This document shows positions 1 to 8,567 of a stretch of DNA of 39,183 nt, piece by piece (the first letter of the stretch is position 1; every line of letters begins with the position of its first letter). The notes under the pieces were generated by a model. The model saw only the letters and a list, made by a program, of their open reading frames with translations. It had not been told where the DNA came from and searched no databases. The position numbers were made by a program, and so were the translations under genes. The DNA comes from an uncultured Bacillota bacterium (GTDB lineage Bacteria > Bacillota_I > Bacilli_A > RF39 > UBA660): NCBI GenBank assembly GCA_947364595.1, contig CANATJ010000006.1:1-39183 (forward strand), written 5' to 3'.

Positions 1-44
1 CTCCTTTCGGAAATTAATATACATATCTTATTTTATATTGGCAA
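1..44 (-). promoter_or_regulatory. Promoter and RBS of a minus-strand gene beyond the left edge
   Basis: Read on the minus strand, TTGCCA (39-44) and TATATT (16-21) are separated by 17 bases, a good housekeeping promoter spacing. AAAGGAG follows at 1-7, so a gene should start just outside the window. The region lies downstream of the tig terminator, so this is a separate transcription unit. Confidence 0.6.
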
Positions 45-153
45 ATCTCTATTTTTATATTTTTTTACTTTCTTCGTTTATTAATTTTCCTTTTTTAGCA
101 TAATAAATTTTACTAAATTTATTGCATTATCTTTATCAAAAAATAAATTTTAA

Positions 154-181
154 CAAAAAAAGAATCTTATTTAGATTCTTT
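154..181 (-). terminator. Terminator of tig
   Basis: On the minus strand the hairpin AGAATC/GATTCT (174-179 with 161-166) is followed by a run of seven T (154-160). The tig stop codon at 167-169 sits in the hairpin loop. Confidence 0.8.
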
Positions 182-1426
182 TAAAATTTCCATAGCTTTA
201 CGCATTTTTAAATCATATTTAACAATTTCTAATCCACCAAATACTTTTAAAAATTCATCTTTTTCCATTTGATATTTAGAAGCTAAATTTTCAGCTTCTT
301 TTGAAGCTTCATCATCAGAAATTTCTAATTTTTCAGCATTAGCAATTTCCTCAAGCATTAATCTATAAGTAATTCTCTTTTCAGCTTCTGGTTTCATTTG
401 CTCTTTTAAAGCTGTTTCATCAGAATTAGTTAATTGATAAAATTGAGCCAATTCAATACCTTGCATTTTTAAATGTTCAGCATATTGATTAACCATACGA
501 TCTAGCTCTTCATTAATCATAACTTCTGGAATTTCTACTTTAACATTTTTAGCGGCAGCTTCTAATAAATCATCCATGTATTTATTTTCTACATCCATTT
601 CCTTATGAGCTTTTATATTTTCAGAAACTTGTTTTTCTAATTTTTCCTTACTATCAATACCTTCCATACCTAAATCAGCAAAGAAATCAGCATCTATTTC
701 AGGAATCTTAGTTTCCTTAACTTCATGAACTTTAACTTTAAATGTTGCTTCTTTATCCTTTAAATCTTCAGCATGATAATCTTTAGGGAAAGTAACAACA
801 ACATCCTTCTCCTCACCAGCTTTTAAACCAATTAATTGATCTTCAAAACCAGGGATAAAAGTTCCACTACCAATGTGTAAAGAATAATTTTCACCTTTAC
901 CACCGTCAAATGCTTTACCATCTACAAAACCTTCAAAATCAATAACAGCTGTATCGCCATTAGCAATTTCTCCCTCTTTTACAACATTTTCAGCAAATCT
1001 TTGACGCATATGATCAATTGCTTCTTTAACCTCTTCATCAGTTACTTTAACTTTATCCTTTTTAACACCTAAGTTTTTATATTCTCCTAATTTAACTTCA
1101 GGTCTTAAAGTTAAAATAAATTTAAATGAAATACCTTTTTCATCAACAGAAAGTAATTCAATATCTGGTCTAGCAACTAATTTTAAAGCATCTTCCTTAT
1201 TTTCATCAAGCATTTTAGTATATGCTCCATCAATAGCAATATCAGCTGCATCCATAAATAAAGATTCCTTACCATATTTCTTTAAAAATACATCTTTAGG
1301 TGCTTTACCAGGTCTAAAACCATCAATTTTTGCTTTCTTATTAGCTTTAACAAAAGCCTTATCTAAAGCGCCTTCCCATTCTTTTCCTTCAACTTTAACT
1401 TCAATCTCTTTCACATTTTTTGCCAT
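167..1426 (-). CDS. tig: Trigger factor, ribosome-associated chaperone and peptidyl-prolyl isomerase
   Basis: This cytosolic chaperone docks at the ribosomal exit tunnel and folds nascent chains. The ribosome-binding signature GFRPGKAP lies at residues 36-43, and an FKBP-type domain (GDTAVIDFEGFVDG, then GSGTFIPGFEDQLIG) lies at about 155-240. A helical SurA-like C-terminal region follows. At 419 residues it is slightly short for the family, mainly because about ten residues are missing before the ribosome-binding tail. The ATG at 1426 is preceded by GGAGG at the right distance, so this start is likely real. The next gene upstream is mraY, 35 bases away on the same strand, so both may share a transcript. 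Family assignment is firm. Confidence 0.97.
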   Translation of the reverse strand: MAKNVKEIEVKVEGKEWEGALDKAFVKANKKAKIDGFRPGKAPKDVFLKKYGKESLFMDAADIAIDGAYTKMLDENKEDALKLVARPDIELLSVDEKGISFKFILTLRPEVKLGEYKNLGVKKDKVKVTDEEVKEAIDHMRQRFAENVVKEGEIANGDTAVIDFEGFVDGKAFDGGKGENYSLHIGSGTFIPGFEDQLIGLKAGEEKDVVVTFPKDYHAEDLKDKEATFKVKVHEVKETKIPEIDADFFADLGMEGIDSKEKLEKQVSENIKAHKEMDVENKYMDDLLEAAAKNVKVEIPEVMINEELDRMVNQYAEHLKMQGIELAQFYQLTNSDETALKEQMKPEAEKRITYRLMLEEIANAEKLEISDDEASKEAENLASKYQMEKDEFLKVFGGLEIVKYDLKMRKAMEILKESK

Positions 1427-1461
1427 TTTATTTCCTCCAATTTCAAAATTCTATAAAGGGT

Positions 1462-2454
1462 TTAAATCCATACCCCAAAACCAATTGCGGCCATACTAAG
1501 TAATAATCCAACAGACCAAAACAATCTCACAACATCAACTTCTGACCACCCTAATTTTTCAAAATGATGATGAAGTGGAGCCATCAAGAAAACCTTAGTA
1601 TGAAATTTCTTAATTGCAATCCATTGAATAATAACAGATAATGTTTCTAAAACAAACACTCCTGCCACAATAACTAAAGTTATTTCATGATTCGTAATAA
1701 TTGCCACACTAGCAAGTGCTGCCCCAAGAGCAAGCGAACCAGTATCGCCCATAAATATTTTAGCTGGATGAGAATTATACACCAAATAACCAACCAAACA
1801 TCCTACTAAAACGAAACAGAAAATTGCTACTTCCTCATTACCTGAAGTCCATTTAGCTGCCCAAGTAATAAGTCCAAAAGCAAAGAACGCAATTGCTGAA
1901 AGTCCTCCAGCTAAGCCATCAAGACCATCAGTTATATTAACCGCATTACTACTAGCTACTAAAACAAATAGTAAAAACATTCCATATAGCCAGCCCAAAT
2001 TTATTTTAATTCCAAGTGTGTGAATATCCACAATAGGATCATTACCACTACTCATAAAAATATAGAAAAATACAAGTGCTATTACAATTTGTAAAGCTAG
2101 CTTCCAAAAAATTGATAATCCATCATTGTTATGTTTTTTAACAATTAAATAATCATCAATATAACCTAATATAGCATAAGCAATAAATACAAACAACACA
2201 ATAAATAGATTAGTTGAAAACTCTATTTTACCAGTAAGTACTAAAGCCACCATAATAATCAAAGTTGGAATAATAAAAATTATCCCCCCCATAGTTGGTG
2301 TTCCGTTTTTCTTAAGATGTCTTTCACCTAAATCTCCACAAACTTGTTGTCCTATATGTTTTTTCTTTAACCATTTGATTGCAAAATAACCAAACACAAC
2401 AGAAAAAGAAAAACCTAGCATAATTGCCATAACAGCTTTGGCTAAAACTAACAT
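1462..2454 (-). CDS. mraY: Phospho-N-acetylmuramoyl-pentapeptide transferase (lipid I synthase)
   Basis: This polytopic membrane enzyme transfers phospho-MurNAc-pentapeptide from UDP to undecaprenyl phosphate, making lipid I for peptidoglycan. The family signatures are present: IDDYL in a cytoplasmic loop, NITDGLDGLAGG, FMGDTGSLALG and the terminal APLHHHFE loop. About ten hydrophobic segments and 330 residues match the family. GGAGATGAGAAT precedes the ATG at 2454. It is not flanked here by the mur/fts genes with which it usually clusters; its neighbours are tig and a small HAD phosphatase. The function call is secure; the isolated location is the only oddity. Confidence 0.97.
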   Translation of the reverse strand: MLVLAKAVMAIMLGFSFSVVFGYFAIKWLKKKHIGQQVCGDLGERHLKKNGTPTMGGIIFIIPTLIIMVALVLTGKIEFSTNLFIVLFVFIAYAILGYIDDYLIVKKHNNDGLSIFWKLALQIVIALVFFYIFMSSGNDPIVDIHTLGIKINLGWLYGMFLLFVLVASSNAVNITDGLDGLAGGLSAIAFFAFGLITWAAKWTSGNEEVAIFCFVLVGCLVGYLVYNSHPAKIFMGDTGSLALGAALASVAIITNHEITLVIVAGVFVLETLSVIIQWIAIKKFHTKVFLMAPLHHHFEKLGWSEVDVVRLFWSVGLLLSMAAIGFGVWI

Positions 2455-2535
2455 ATTCTCATCTCCAAGTCACCTTACAATTATACCATTTTTTAAAGCA
2501 CATTGTACATAGTTTTAACAAAATATTAAACAAAA

Positions 2536-3033
2536 TCAATCAAACATTGAAAGCAAAGTATCAAGTCTATCAATTACAGGATAACCCTTTCCATCCATAT
2601 CTAAATCGAAACGAATTGCTATGCCACCTTCAGCCTTCCATTCATTTAAATTTTCCACAAAATCATCAACCAAAATAGCATCTTTGGTTTCAATCATTTT
2701 AGTTTTAGAAATATCCTTAGGTACTGGAATAATCGTTAAATCTGGGAAAAATTTTCTAATATAATGAACCTTATGAATAATCTCATTAATCGAATTAACA
2801 TGTGTTAAAATAGCCACATTAAACTTACCACTATCAATCAGTTTTCTAATACAATCCATACCGTCATTTAAAATATGACATACACTTAATACATATTCCC
2901 AATCTAGATTTTCGTAAAATTTTCTACATCCATCAAAATCAGTTTTTTCAATACCTTCTTTAGCAAGTAACTCATATGAAACATCAATAGTATCACAAAC
3001 GACACCATCAAAATCAATATATAAATTCTTCAT
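2536..3033 (-). CDS. HAD-superfamily 5' nucleotidase, NT5C type
   Basis: This is a 165-residue soluble HAD hydrolase resembling 5'(3')-deoxyribonucleotidases of the NT5C family. Motif I is DFDGV (D7 nucleophile, D9 acid/base). A short cap follows, then motif II with ILTHVNS, a conserved Lys region around KDISKTK, and motif IV as ILVDD near residue 122. AGGTGATTTT precedes the ATG at 3033. The substrate is inferred from family resemblance only and could be another phosphomonoester. It lies between mraY and the rplT terminator, which separates it from the infC operon upstream. Confidence 0.75.
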   Translation of the reverse strand: MKNLYIDFDGVVCDTIDVSYELLAKEGIEKTDFDGCRKFYENLDWEYVLSVCHILNDGMDCIRKLIDSGKFNVAILTHVNSINEIIHKVHYIRKFFPDLTIIPVPKDISKTKMIETKDAILVDDFVENLNEWKAEGGIAIRFDLDMDGKGYPVIDRLDTLLSMFD

Positions 3034-3053
3034 AAAATCACCTATTTCATTTT

Positions 3054-3083
3054 AAAAAAATAAGAACCGCAAAATTCTTATTT
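3054..3083 (-). terminator. Terminator of the infC-rpmI-rplT operon
   Basis: On the minus strand AAATAAGAA (3083-3075) pairs with TTCTTATTT (3066-3058), followed by further T residues. The rplT stop codon (3078-3080) is in the 5' arm. Confidence 0.8.
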
Positions 3084-3620
3084 TAAAGCATCTAACAATT
3101 CAGCTTTTTTCATTTTAGAATATCCATCTACGCCTTTTTCTTTAGCTAATTTTTTAAGATCAGCTACAGTTAATTTTGAAAGATCTTCGTTTGATTTTTC
3201 TTCCTTAACTACCTTTTTAGCGGCAGGTTTTTCTTCAGCCTTCTTTTCTGCTTTAACAGTCTTGCCTTCAAGTCCAGCTTTAGCAACATTTACAAGTTCA
3301 GTAAACATTTTTGGATCATCAATAGCAATCTCAGAAAGCATTTTACGATTAATTTCTACCCCTGCCTTAGATAAACCATTAATAAATTTAGAATAACTAA
3401 TTTCATTTAAACGGCAAGCAGCATTAATTCTTGTAATCCATAATTTTCTAAAATCTCTTTTTCTATTTTTTCTATCTCTATATGCGTAAGCACCTGAATG
3501 CATTACTTGTTCTTTAGCAGTTTTATATAATCTATGTTTACTACCAAAATAACCTTTAGCTTGTTTTAAAGCTTTTTTACGACGTGCACGATGAATAGTT
3601 CCACCTTTAACTCTTGTCAT
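3078..3620 (-). CDS. rplT: Ribosomal protein L20 with a C-terminal Rho_N-like extension
   Basis: Residues 1 to about 118 are a complete L20, a 50S assembly protein (MTRVKGG start, [22 protein letters not shown]). The protein continues to 180 residues, about 60 more than usual. A Lys/Glu/Ala-rich linker (about 119-144) is followed by a module at about 146-180, with [15 protein letters not shown] and [14 protein letters not shown], that resembles the N-terminal domain of transcription terminator Rho (Rho_N, SAP-like). The GGAGG-led ATG at 3620 is right. It is last in the infC-rpmI-rplT operon. In Bacillus, L20 represses this operon through the leader RNA; whether the extension adds nucleic-acid contacts is inference. 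Confidence 0.93.
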   Translation of the reverse strand: MTRVKGGTIHRARRKKALKQAKGYFGSKHRLYKTAKEQVMHSGAYAYRDRKNRKRDFRKLWITRINAACRLNEISYSKFINGLSKAGVEINRKMLSEIAIDDPKMFTELVNVAKAGLEGKTVKAEKKAEEKPAAKKVVKEEKSNEDLSKLTVADLKKLAKEKGVDGYSKMKKAELLDALK

Positions 3621-3637
3621 ATTATTTCCTCCTTCAA

Positions 3638-3841
3638 TTATTTGCTAATAAGAGTTTTAAGTCTCTTATAATCAGTTGAATTCATTTCTGAATCTTGATG
3701 TCTTCTTCTTCTAGAAGCATTACTTTTATGGGTTAATTTATGATTTTTGTTAGCAGGTTGGAATTTAATAGAACCACCTTTTCTAACTTTTACAACTTTT
3801 GATAACCCTTTGTGAGTTTTTGCTTTTACCTTGTTAGCCAT
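3638..3841 (-). CDS. rpmI: Ribosomal protein L35
   Basis: This is a 67-residue 50S protein. The family pattern is clear: [12 protein letters not shown] at the start, a Lys/Arg-rich middle, [11 protein letters not shown], and a C-terminal YKRLKTLI helix. An upstream in-frame start would add 11 residues, but AGGAGG at 3848-3853 is placed for the ATG at 3841, and L35 proteins begin at this methionine. It lies between infC (10 bases upstream) and rplT (17 bases downstream), the standard order of this operon. Confidence 0.95.
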   Translation of the reverse strand: MANKVKAKTHKGLSKVVKVRKGGSIKFQPANKNHKLTHKSNASRRRRHQDSEMNSTDYKRLKTLISK

Positions 3842-3851
3842 AAAATTCCTC

Positions 3852-4379
3852 CTATTTTTCCTTAATTGGCGCAAGTATCATTGCCATAATACGTCCATCA
3901 ATTTTAGGGTGTTTTTCAATAACAGCAATATCCTTAGTTGCTGCAGCAAAACGCATTAATACATCCTTACCTAAGTAACTATGAGATATTTCTCTTCCCT
4001 TAAATCTAATACTAACCTTAACTTTATGTCCTTTTTTCAAATATTTACTAGCATTATTTAACTTAGTATTAAAATCATGAACATCAATCGTTACAGAAAG
4101 CTTATATTCTTTCATTTCCAAATTAGCTTCCCTTTGTCTTTTCATATTTTCTTTTTGCTTTTTCTTAGACTCATACTTATAACGATTATAATCCATTATC
4201 TTACAAACTGGTGGTTTTCCACCTGGATTCATAAGTACTAAATCAAATCCTGCATAAGACGCCAAAGTTAATGCATCCTTAATATTTTTAACACCTAATT
4301 GTTCTCCACTAGGCCCAATAACCATTACTTCTTTAGCACGTATTTGCTCATTGATATATAAATCTTTTTCTCTTGCGAT
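3852..4379 (-). CDS. infC: Translation initiation factor IF-3, apparently starting at AUC
   Basis: IF-3 binds the 30S subunit, monitors the start codon and keeps subunits apart. Both domains are present: the N-terminal domain with NEQIRAKEVMVIGPSGEQLG, a Lys-rich linker, and the C-terminal domain with KVSIRFKGREISH. The nearest in-frame ATG (4421) lies inside the upstream attenuator and would place terminator sequence in the protein. GGAGG at 4388-4392 is eight bases before an ATC at 4377-4379. Starting there gives 175 residues beginning I/M-AREKDLYINEQIR, the usual IF-3 length. IF-3 genes in other bacteria start with AUU or similar codons, which lets IF-3 repress its own translation; the same is inferred here. 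Confidence 0.93.
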   Translation of the reverse strand: MAREKDLYINEQIRAKEVMVIGPSGEQLGVKNIKDALTLASYAGFDLVLMNPGGKPPVCKIMDYNRYKYESKKKQKENMKRQREANLEMKEYKLSVTIDVHDFNTKLNNASKYLKKGHKVKVSIRFKGREISHSYLGKDVLMRFAAATKDIAVIEKHPKIDGRIMAMILAPIKEK

Positions 4380-4520
4380 ACTAGACACCTCCAAAAAAAA
4401 GTGAATACAAAACGTATCCACTTCATGTATCAGTTTATAACTTTAATGACATTTTACCCATCGCCTTACTTAGCAATCGGGTGAGAAGTGGACACTTCTT
4501 CTTTCCTTTTTTCAATTACA
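4380..4520 (-). promoter_or_regulatory. L20-type leader with attenuator before infC-rpmI-rplT
   Basis: This is the 5' leader between the promoter and infC. An early strand GTGTCCACTTC (4495-4485) can pair with GAAGTGGATAC (4424-4414), forming an antiterminator. The same GTGGATAC is the 5' arm of a terminator next to infC, so the structures are mutually exclusive. Between them is a stem-loop with ACCC/GGGT outer pairs and ATTGC/GCGAT inner pairs. This layout matches the L20 leader described in Bacillus, where bound L20 favours termination. The sequence shows the alternative pairings; L20 binding is by analogy. Confidence 0.8.
4393..4421 (-). terminator. Attenuator hairpin before infC
   Basis: On the minus strand GTGGATAC (4421-4414), loop GTTTT, GTATTCAC (4408-4401), then eight T (4400-4393). 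It ends one base before the infC Shine-Dalgarno site. Its 5' arm also takes part in the antiterminator. Confidence 0.85.
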
Positions 4521-4526
4521 ACAATG

Positions 4527-4555
4527 ATTATACATATAAATCATATGTATGTCAA
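4527..4555 (-). promoter_or_regulatory. Strong promoter of infC-rpmI-rplT
   Basis: TTGACA (4555-4550) and TATAAT (4532-4527) are both perfect consensus with a 17-base spacer on the minus strand. Predicted transcription start is near 4520. The remaining stretch back to the rbfA terminator (about 4556-4686) shows no gene or clear signal. Confidence 0.9.
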
Positions 4556-4686
4556 GTTATTTTATTACTTTTTTTATTTTGCATGGTTTCATAATACTTC
4601 TATTTCCCTATTATTAATTTATCTAAAAAATAAACAATACTTTAAATAATAGGTTTTATTTACATTCTCTTATCAACCACATTACC

Positions 4687-4711
4687 AAAAAGAAACATAA
4701 AATTATGCTTC
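4687..4711 (-). terminator. Terminator of the nusA-infB-rbfA operon
   Basis: On the minus strand GAAGCAT (4711-4705) pairs with ATGTTTC (4698-4692), one G-T pair, followed by five T. The rbfA stop codon is inside the hairpin. Confidence 0.65.
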
Positions 4712-5047
4712 TTTATCTTTTAAATCTTCTAAAATATTTTCTATTTTCATTCCATATTCAATAGATTCATCATAAACAAAAGTAAGCTCTGGAATTTGTC
4801 TAATATCCACTCTTTCTCTAAGTTCATGACGAATAAACCCACTAGCTTCTTTTAATGCTTTCAAAGTTTCCTCTTTTTTACTACTATCTAAAACAGTAAA
4901 ATATACTTTAGCAACACTCAAATCATTAGCAACTTTAGCATCAGTAATAGTTACAAACTTAATATGTTGATTCTTAACTTCAGTTTGTAAAATATAACTA
5001 ATTTCTTTAACTAAATTACTAGCTATTCTTTCGTTTTTAATACTCAT
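4703..5047 (-). CDS. rbfA: Ribosome-binding factor A
   Basis: RbfA binds pre-30S particles and helps mature the 16S rRNA 5' end. This 114-residue protein has the family start (RIASNLVKEISYILQ), the KH-like core with VTITDAKVANDLSVAKVYFTV and a conserved LRERVDIRQIPELTF segment. Its ATG overlaps the infB stop in an ATGA arrangement (5044-5047), implying translational coupling. It is the last gene of the rimP-nusA-rnpM-infB-rbfA operon and is followed directly by a terminator. Confidence 0.96.
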   Translation of the reverse strand: MSIKNERIASNLVKEISYILQTEVKNQHIKFVTITDAKVANDLSVAKVYFTVLDSSKKEETLKALKEASGFIRHELRERVDIRQIPELTFVYDESIEYGMKIENILEDLKDKEA

Positions 5048-7131
5048 CTTGGAATTTCTACCATTTCATAAGCTTCAATTACATCGCCAACTTTTATATC
5101 GCTAAAGTTTTCAATAGTAATGCCGCATTCAAATCCTTTTTTAACTTCCTTAACACTATCTTTTTCTCTTTGTAAAGAACCAATTTTACCATCATAAACA
5201 ACGACACCATCACGAAGTATACGTGCATTACAATCTCTTTTAACCATACCACTAGTTATAAAAGAACCAGCAATATTTCCAACCTTAGAAAATTTAAATA
5301 TTTGTCTAATTTCAGCAGTTCCTAAAATCTTTTCCTCATACTCTGGATCAAGCATACCCTTCATAGCTGCTTCCATTTCTTCAACAGCTTTGTAAATAAT
5401 GTCATAGCATCTAATCTCAACGCCTTCTTCTTTAGCTTTATCCTTAATTGTATTATTAGGTCTTACATTAAAACCAATAACAATCGCTGAAGAAGCTTTG
5501 GCTAAAACAATATCACTTTCCGTAATAGCTCCAACACTACTACGAATAACATTAATCTTAACACCCTCAACGTCTATTTTTTGTAAAGAATTCTTAACAG
5601 CTTCGCTACTACCATTTACATCAGCCTTAACAATAACATTAATCTCTTTTAATCCTTCACCAATTTTAGCAAATAAATCATCTAAAGAAACAGCTGATTT
5701 AGCCTTTGTTTCTCTAATGCGAGCTTGATCCTTACGTGTAGCTGCAATAGTCTTTGCCTCTTTTTCAGACTCAAAAGCCATAAACTTATCACCAGCGCTA
5801 GGAACCTCACTTAAACCAGTAATTTCAACTGGTTGTGAAGGCAAAGCTTCCGTAATTTCTTCACCCTTATCATTTTTTAAAGTTCTAATCTTTCCATAAG
5901 CCGTTCCAACAACAATAGGATCTCCTAATCGTAAAGTACCATTTTGAATAAGAACAGTAACAATAGGTCCAACATGTTTATTAAGTCTAGACTCAACAGC
6001 AGTACCCATTGCATATCTATTTGGATTAGCCTTATAATCATTCATCTCAGCAATAAGTAAAATATTTTCAAGCAAATCAGAAATACCTTCACCAGTTGCC
6101 GCAGAAATTTTAGCAAATAAAGTATCTCCACCCCACTCATCAGGCATTAAACCATAATCAGCAAGTTCAGTCATAACTTTATCAGCATTCGCTCCAGGTT
6201 TATCCATCTTATTAATTGCTACAATAATTGGAACACCAGCAGCTTTAGCATGATCAATAGCTTCCTTAGTTTGTGGCATAACTCCATCATCAGCTGCCAC
6301 AATAATAATTACGATATCTGTAATACTAGCCCCACGTGCACGCATCTCTGTAAATGCTGCATGCCCCGGAGTATCAATAAAAGTAATTAACTTATCATCA
6401 TGTTTAACTTGATAAGCAGAGATTGCTTGAGTAATTCCCCCAGCTTCAGTTGATACAACATCAGTTTTCCTAATTGCATCAAGCAAAGTTGTTTTACCAT
6501 GGTCAACATGACCCATAATAGTTACAACAGCCGGTCTTGAAACCAAATCTTTCTCATCATCAATAACTTCAAATTCTTCAAAATTAGCCACATTAGCTGT
6601 TTCTTCTCTTTTAAGTTCTTTTCCATATTCAAGAGCTAAAATTTCAGCATTTTCAAAAGAAACAACACTGTTAATGTTAACCATCAATCCCAAAGAAAAT
6701 AACTTCTTAATAATTTCACTACTCATAACCCCCATAGCTGAAGATAAATCTGCAATAGACATGTTTTCTTTATATAAAACAACATTATCATTTTGCATAG
6801 GAGCATTACTTTGTAATTTCTCCTTGTTTTTATACATATCTTTTTTCTTCTTAGCTAAATCTTTTTTACGATCAGTAGGTTTACTAGTTTTATTAACCTT
6901 TTTAGAAGGCTTAACCTTTTCAGCTTTACTTTCCAAAGCCTCTTCTAAAGCAGTTTCCTCTTCTAAAGCAGTATCTTCCTCATCATCTAAACTATTATCT
7001 AAAATAACAATAGCATCTTCATCTAATAAATCCTCTTCACTAAAAGCCTCTATTCCTGCCTCTTTACACTTGTCAAGAATATACTTTACAGTTCTATTAA
7101 CATCTTCGGCGTATTCTAACACACTCATCAT
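5044..7131 (-). CDS. infB: Translation initiation factor IF-2
   Basis: IF-2 is the GTPase that brings initiator tRNA to the 30S subunit. The 695 residues contain a short IF2_N helical module ([16 protein letters not shown]), a Glu- and Lys-rich low-complexity stretch at about 45-110, a second IF2_N module, then the G domain with [24 protein letters not shown] and NKMDKP. Domains II to IV follow, ending [21 protein letters not shown] precedes tandem ATG codons at 7131 and 7128; either could be used. The N-terminal region is compact compared with IF-2 forms of 800 or more residues. Confidence 0.97.
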   Translation of the reverse strand: MMSVLEYAEDVNRTVKYILDKCKEAGIEAFSEEDLLDEDAIVILDNSLDDEEDTALEEETALEEALESKAEKVKPSKKVNKTSKPTDRKKDLAKKKKDMYKNKEKLQSNAPMQNDNVVLYKENMSIADLSSAMGVMSSEIIKKLFSLGLMVNINSVVSFENAEILALEYGKELKREETANVANFEEFEVIDDEKDLVSRPAVVTIMGHVDHGKTTLLDAIRKTDVVSTEAGGITQAISAYQVKHDDKLITFIDTPGHAAFTEMRARGASITDIVIIIVAADDGVMPQTKEAIDHAKAAGVPIIVAINKMDKPGANADKVMTELADYGLMPDEWGGDTLFAKISAATGEGISDLLENILLIAEMNDYKANPNRYAMGTAVESRLNKHVGPIVTVLIQNGTLRLGDPIVVGTAYGKIRTLKNDKGEEITEALPSQPVEITGLSEVPSAGDKFMAFESEKEAKTIAATRKDQARIRETKAKSAVSLDDLFAKIGEGLKEINVIVKADVNGSSEAVKNSLQKIDVEGVKINVIRSSVGAITESDIVLAKASSAIVIGFNVRPNNTIKDKAKEEGVEIRCYDIIYKAVEEMEAAMKGMLDPEYEEKILGTAEIRQIFKFSKVGNIAGSFITSGMVKRDCNARILRDGVVVYDGKIGSLQREKDSVKEVKKGFECGITIENFSDIKVGDVIEAYEMVEIPR

Positions 7132-7148
7132 GTATATGCACCTCTTTT

Positions 7149-7409
7149 CTATATATTTAGTAATTCATCTAATTTTTCAAAAACTTCATCCTCTACAGTA
7201 ACTTCTAAATGTTTATCAAGAATCTTGGATTTCTTAGCCTTTAAAAAGACCTCTTTATCCTTTTTTAAATAAGCTCCTCTTCCATTTACCTTACCCGTAG
7301 TATCAACAACTACTCCATCATCAGTTCTAACAACTCTTACAAGCTCTTTTTTTGGTAATTTTTCACGTGTTACCACACACATACGCATTGGAATTTTTCT
7401 AACCTTCAT
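7149..7409 (-). CDS. rnpM: YlxR-family RNase P modulator RnpM
   Basis: This is an 86-residue protein of the YlxR/DUF448 family, recently described in Bacillus as an RNA-binding modulator of RNase P. It has the diagnostic start (KVRKIPMRMCVVTRE), PKKELVRVVR and GRGAYLKKDKE. The ATG at 7409 is three bases from the nusA stop. It keeps the usual position between nusA and infB. The L7Ae-like gene ylxQ, which often follows it, is absent here: only 17 bases separate it from infB. Confidence 0.93.
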   Translation of the reverse strand: MKVRKIPMRMCVVTREKLPKKELVRVVRTDDGVVVDTTGKVNGRGAYLKKDKEVFLKAKKSKILDKHLEVTVEDEVFEKLDELLNI

Positions 7410-7412
7410 ATT

Positions 7413-8567
7413 TTATTCCTCAACAATACTTATTCCATTTTCCTTAGCTTGACTAGTAGTTTGAACATCAATCTTATAATGAGTAAGTCTAGCAGCCAAA
7501 CGAACATTAAGTCCCTTTTTACCAATAGCTAAAGATAAATTATCTTGATCAACAACAACTAAAGCTTCCTTTTTCTTTTCATCAGTTACAAATACATGTA
7601 AATTTTTAGCTGGACTTAAAGCATTCTCAATAAATCTAGCATCATCATTTTCATAAGGAATAACATCAATTTTCTCACCATTAAGTTCATCAATAATACG
7701 GTTAATTCTACTTCCGTGTTCACCAATACAAGCTCCTACTGGATCAACATTATAATTTTCCGAATAAACCGCAATCTTAGTTCTATTACCAGCATCTCTA
7801 GCAACACTATAAACTAAAATAACCCCCTCATTAATTTCTGGAATTTCAAGTTCAAATAATCTTTTTACAAAACCATAATGTTTTCTTGAAAGTAAAATTA
7901 AAGGTCCTTTAGAATTATTCTCAACCTTAGTAATATAAACCTTTATACTAGAACCCATCTTAATAGTTTCTCCAGGAATAATTTCAGACTTAGGTAAAAT
8001 ACCTTGAGTTCTTCCTAAATCAATATAATAGTTACGAACATCTTCCATCGCAACTAAACCAACAACCATCTCATCTTGCTTGTCAGCAAACTCATTATTA
8101 ATAATTTCTCTTTCAGCTTCTCTTATCTTTTGAACAATAACTTGCTTAGCTGTCGAAGCTGCTACACGTCCGAAATCCTTAGGAGTTACTTCTTTTTCAA
8201 TAGTTTCTCCAATTTTAATACCTGGAACTTGTTTTAAAGCATCCTCTAAAGTAATATGAATTCTATCATCAAAATAATAATCCTTTTCAACTTCTTCCTC
8301 ATTACCATCTTCATCAGTAATAATTTCAGTTTCAATTACTCCATCTTCTTTTTCATATTCCTCATTAAAAACAACAGTCTTATAAGAATAAATCTTAATT
8401 TCACCAGTTTCTCGATTAATATCAACTCTGACATTTGATAATGAATGATAATTTTTCTTATAAGCACTAGTAAGCGCTAATTCCATTGCATCAAAAATAA
8501 CATCTTTATCAATACCTTTTTCTTTAGCTAAATTTTCTACAGCTAACTTGAACTTTTTACTATCCAT
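7413..8567 (-). CDS. nusA: Transcription termination/antitermination factor NusA
   Basis: NusA binds RNA polymerase and nascent RNA and affects pausing, termination and antitermination. The 384 residues comprise the N-terminal polymerase-binding domain (about 1-130), an S1 domain with GETIKMGSSIKVYITKV, and two KH domains with the GxxG loops GEHGSRI and GKKGLNV. The length is that of the Gram-positive form without C-terminal acidic repeats. Its ATG overlaps the end of rimP by eight bases, so the two are probably translationally coupled. Confidence 0.97.
   Translation of the reverse strand: MDSKKFKLAVENLAKEKGIDKDVIFDAMELALTSAYKKNYHSLSNVRVDINRETGEIKIYSYKTVVFNEEYEKEDGVIETEIITDEDGNEEEVEKDYYFDDRIHITLEDALKQVPGIKIGETIEKEVTPKDFGRVAASTAKQVIVQKIREAEREIINNEFADKQDEMVVGLVAMEDVRNYYIDLGRTQGILPKSEIIPGETIKMGSSIKVYITKVENNSKGPLILLSRKHYGFVKRLFELEIPEINEGVILVYSVARDAGNRTKIAVYSENYNVDPVGACIGEHGSRINRIIDELNGEKIDVIPYENDDARFIENALSPAKNLHVFVTDEKKKEALVVVDQDNLSLAIGKKGLNVRLAARLTHYKIDVQTTSQAKENGISIVEE

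Noticed and set aside
3842-3874. N-terminal extension of L35 in the longest reading frame.
   Set aside because: The AGGAGG site lies inside this stretch and serves the ATG at 3841; L35 proteins start there.
4380-4421. IF-3 start at the ATG at 4421.
   Set aside because: This would translate through the attenuator hairpin and give an N-terminus unlike any IF-3.
5498-5728. Plus-strand open frames within infB, nusA and other minus-strand genes.
   Set aside because: They are antisense to well-conserved genes, lack ribosome sites and have low-complexity Ile/Ser/Asn-rich products.
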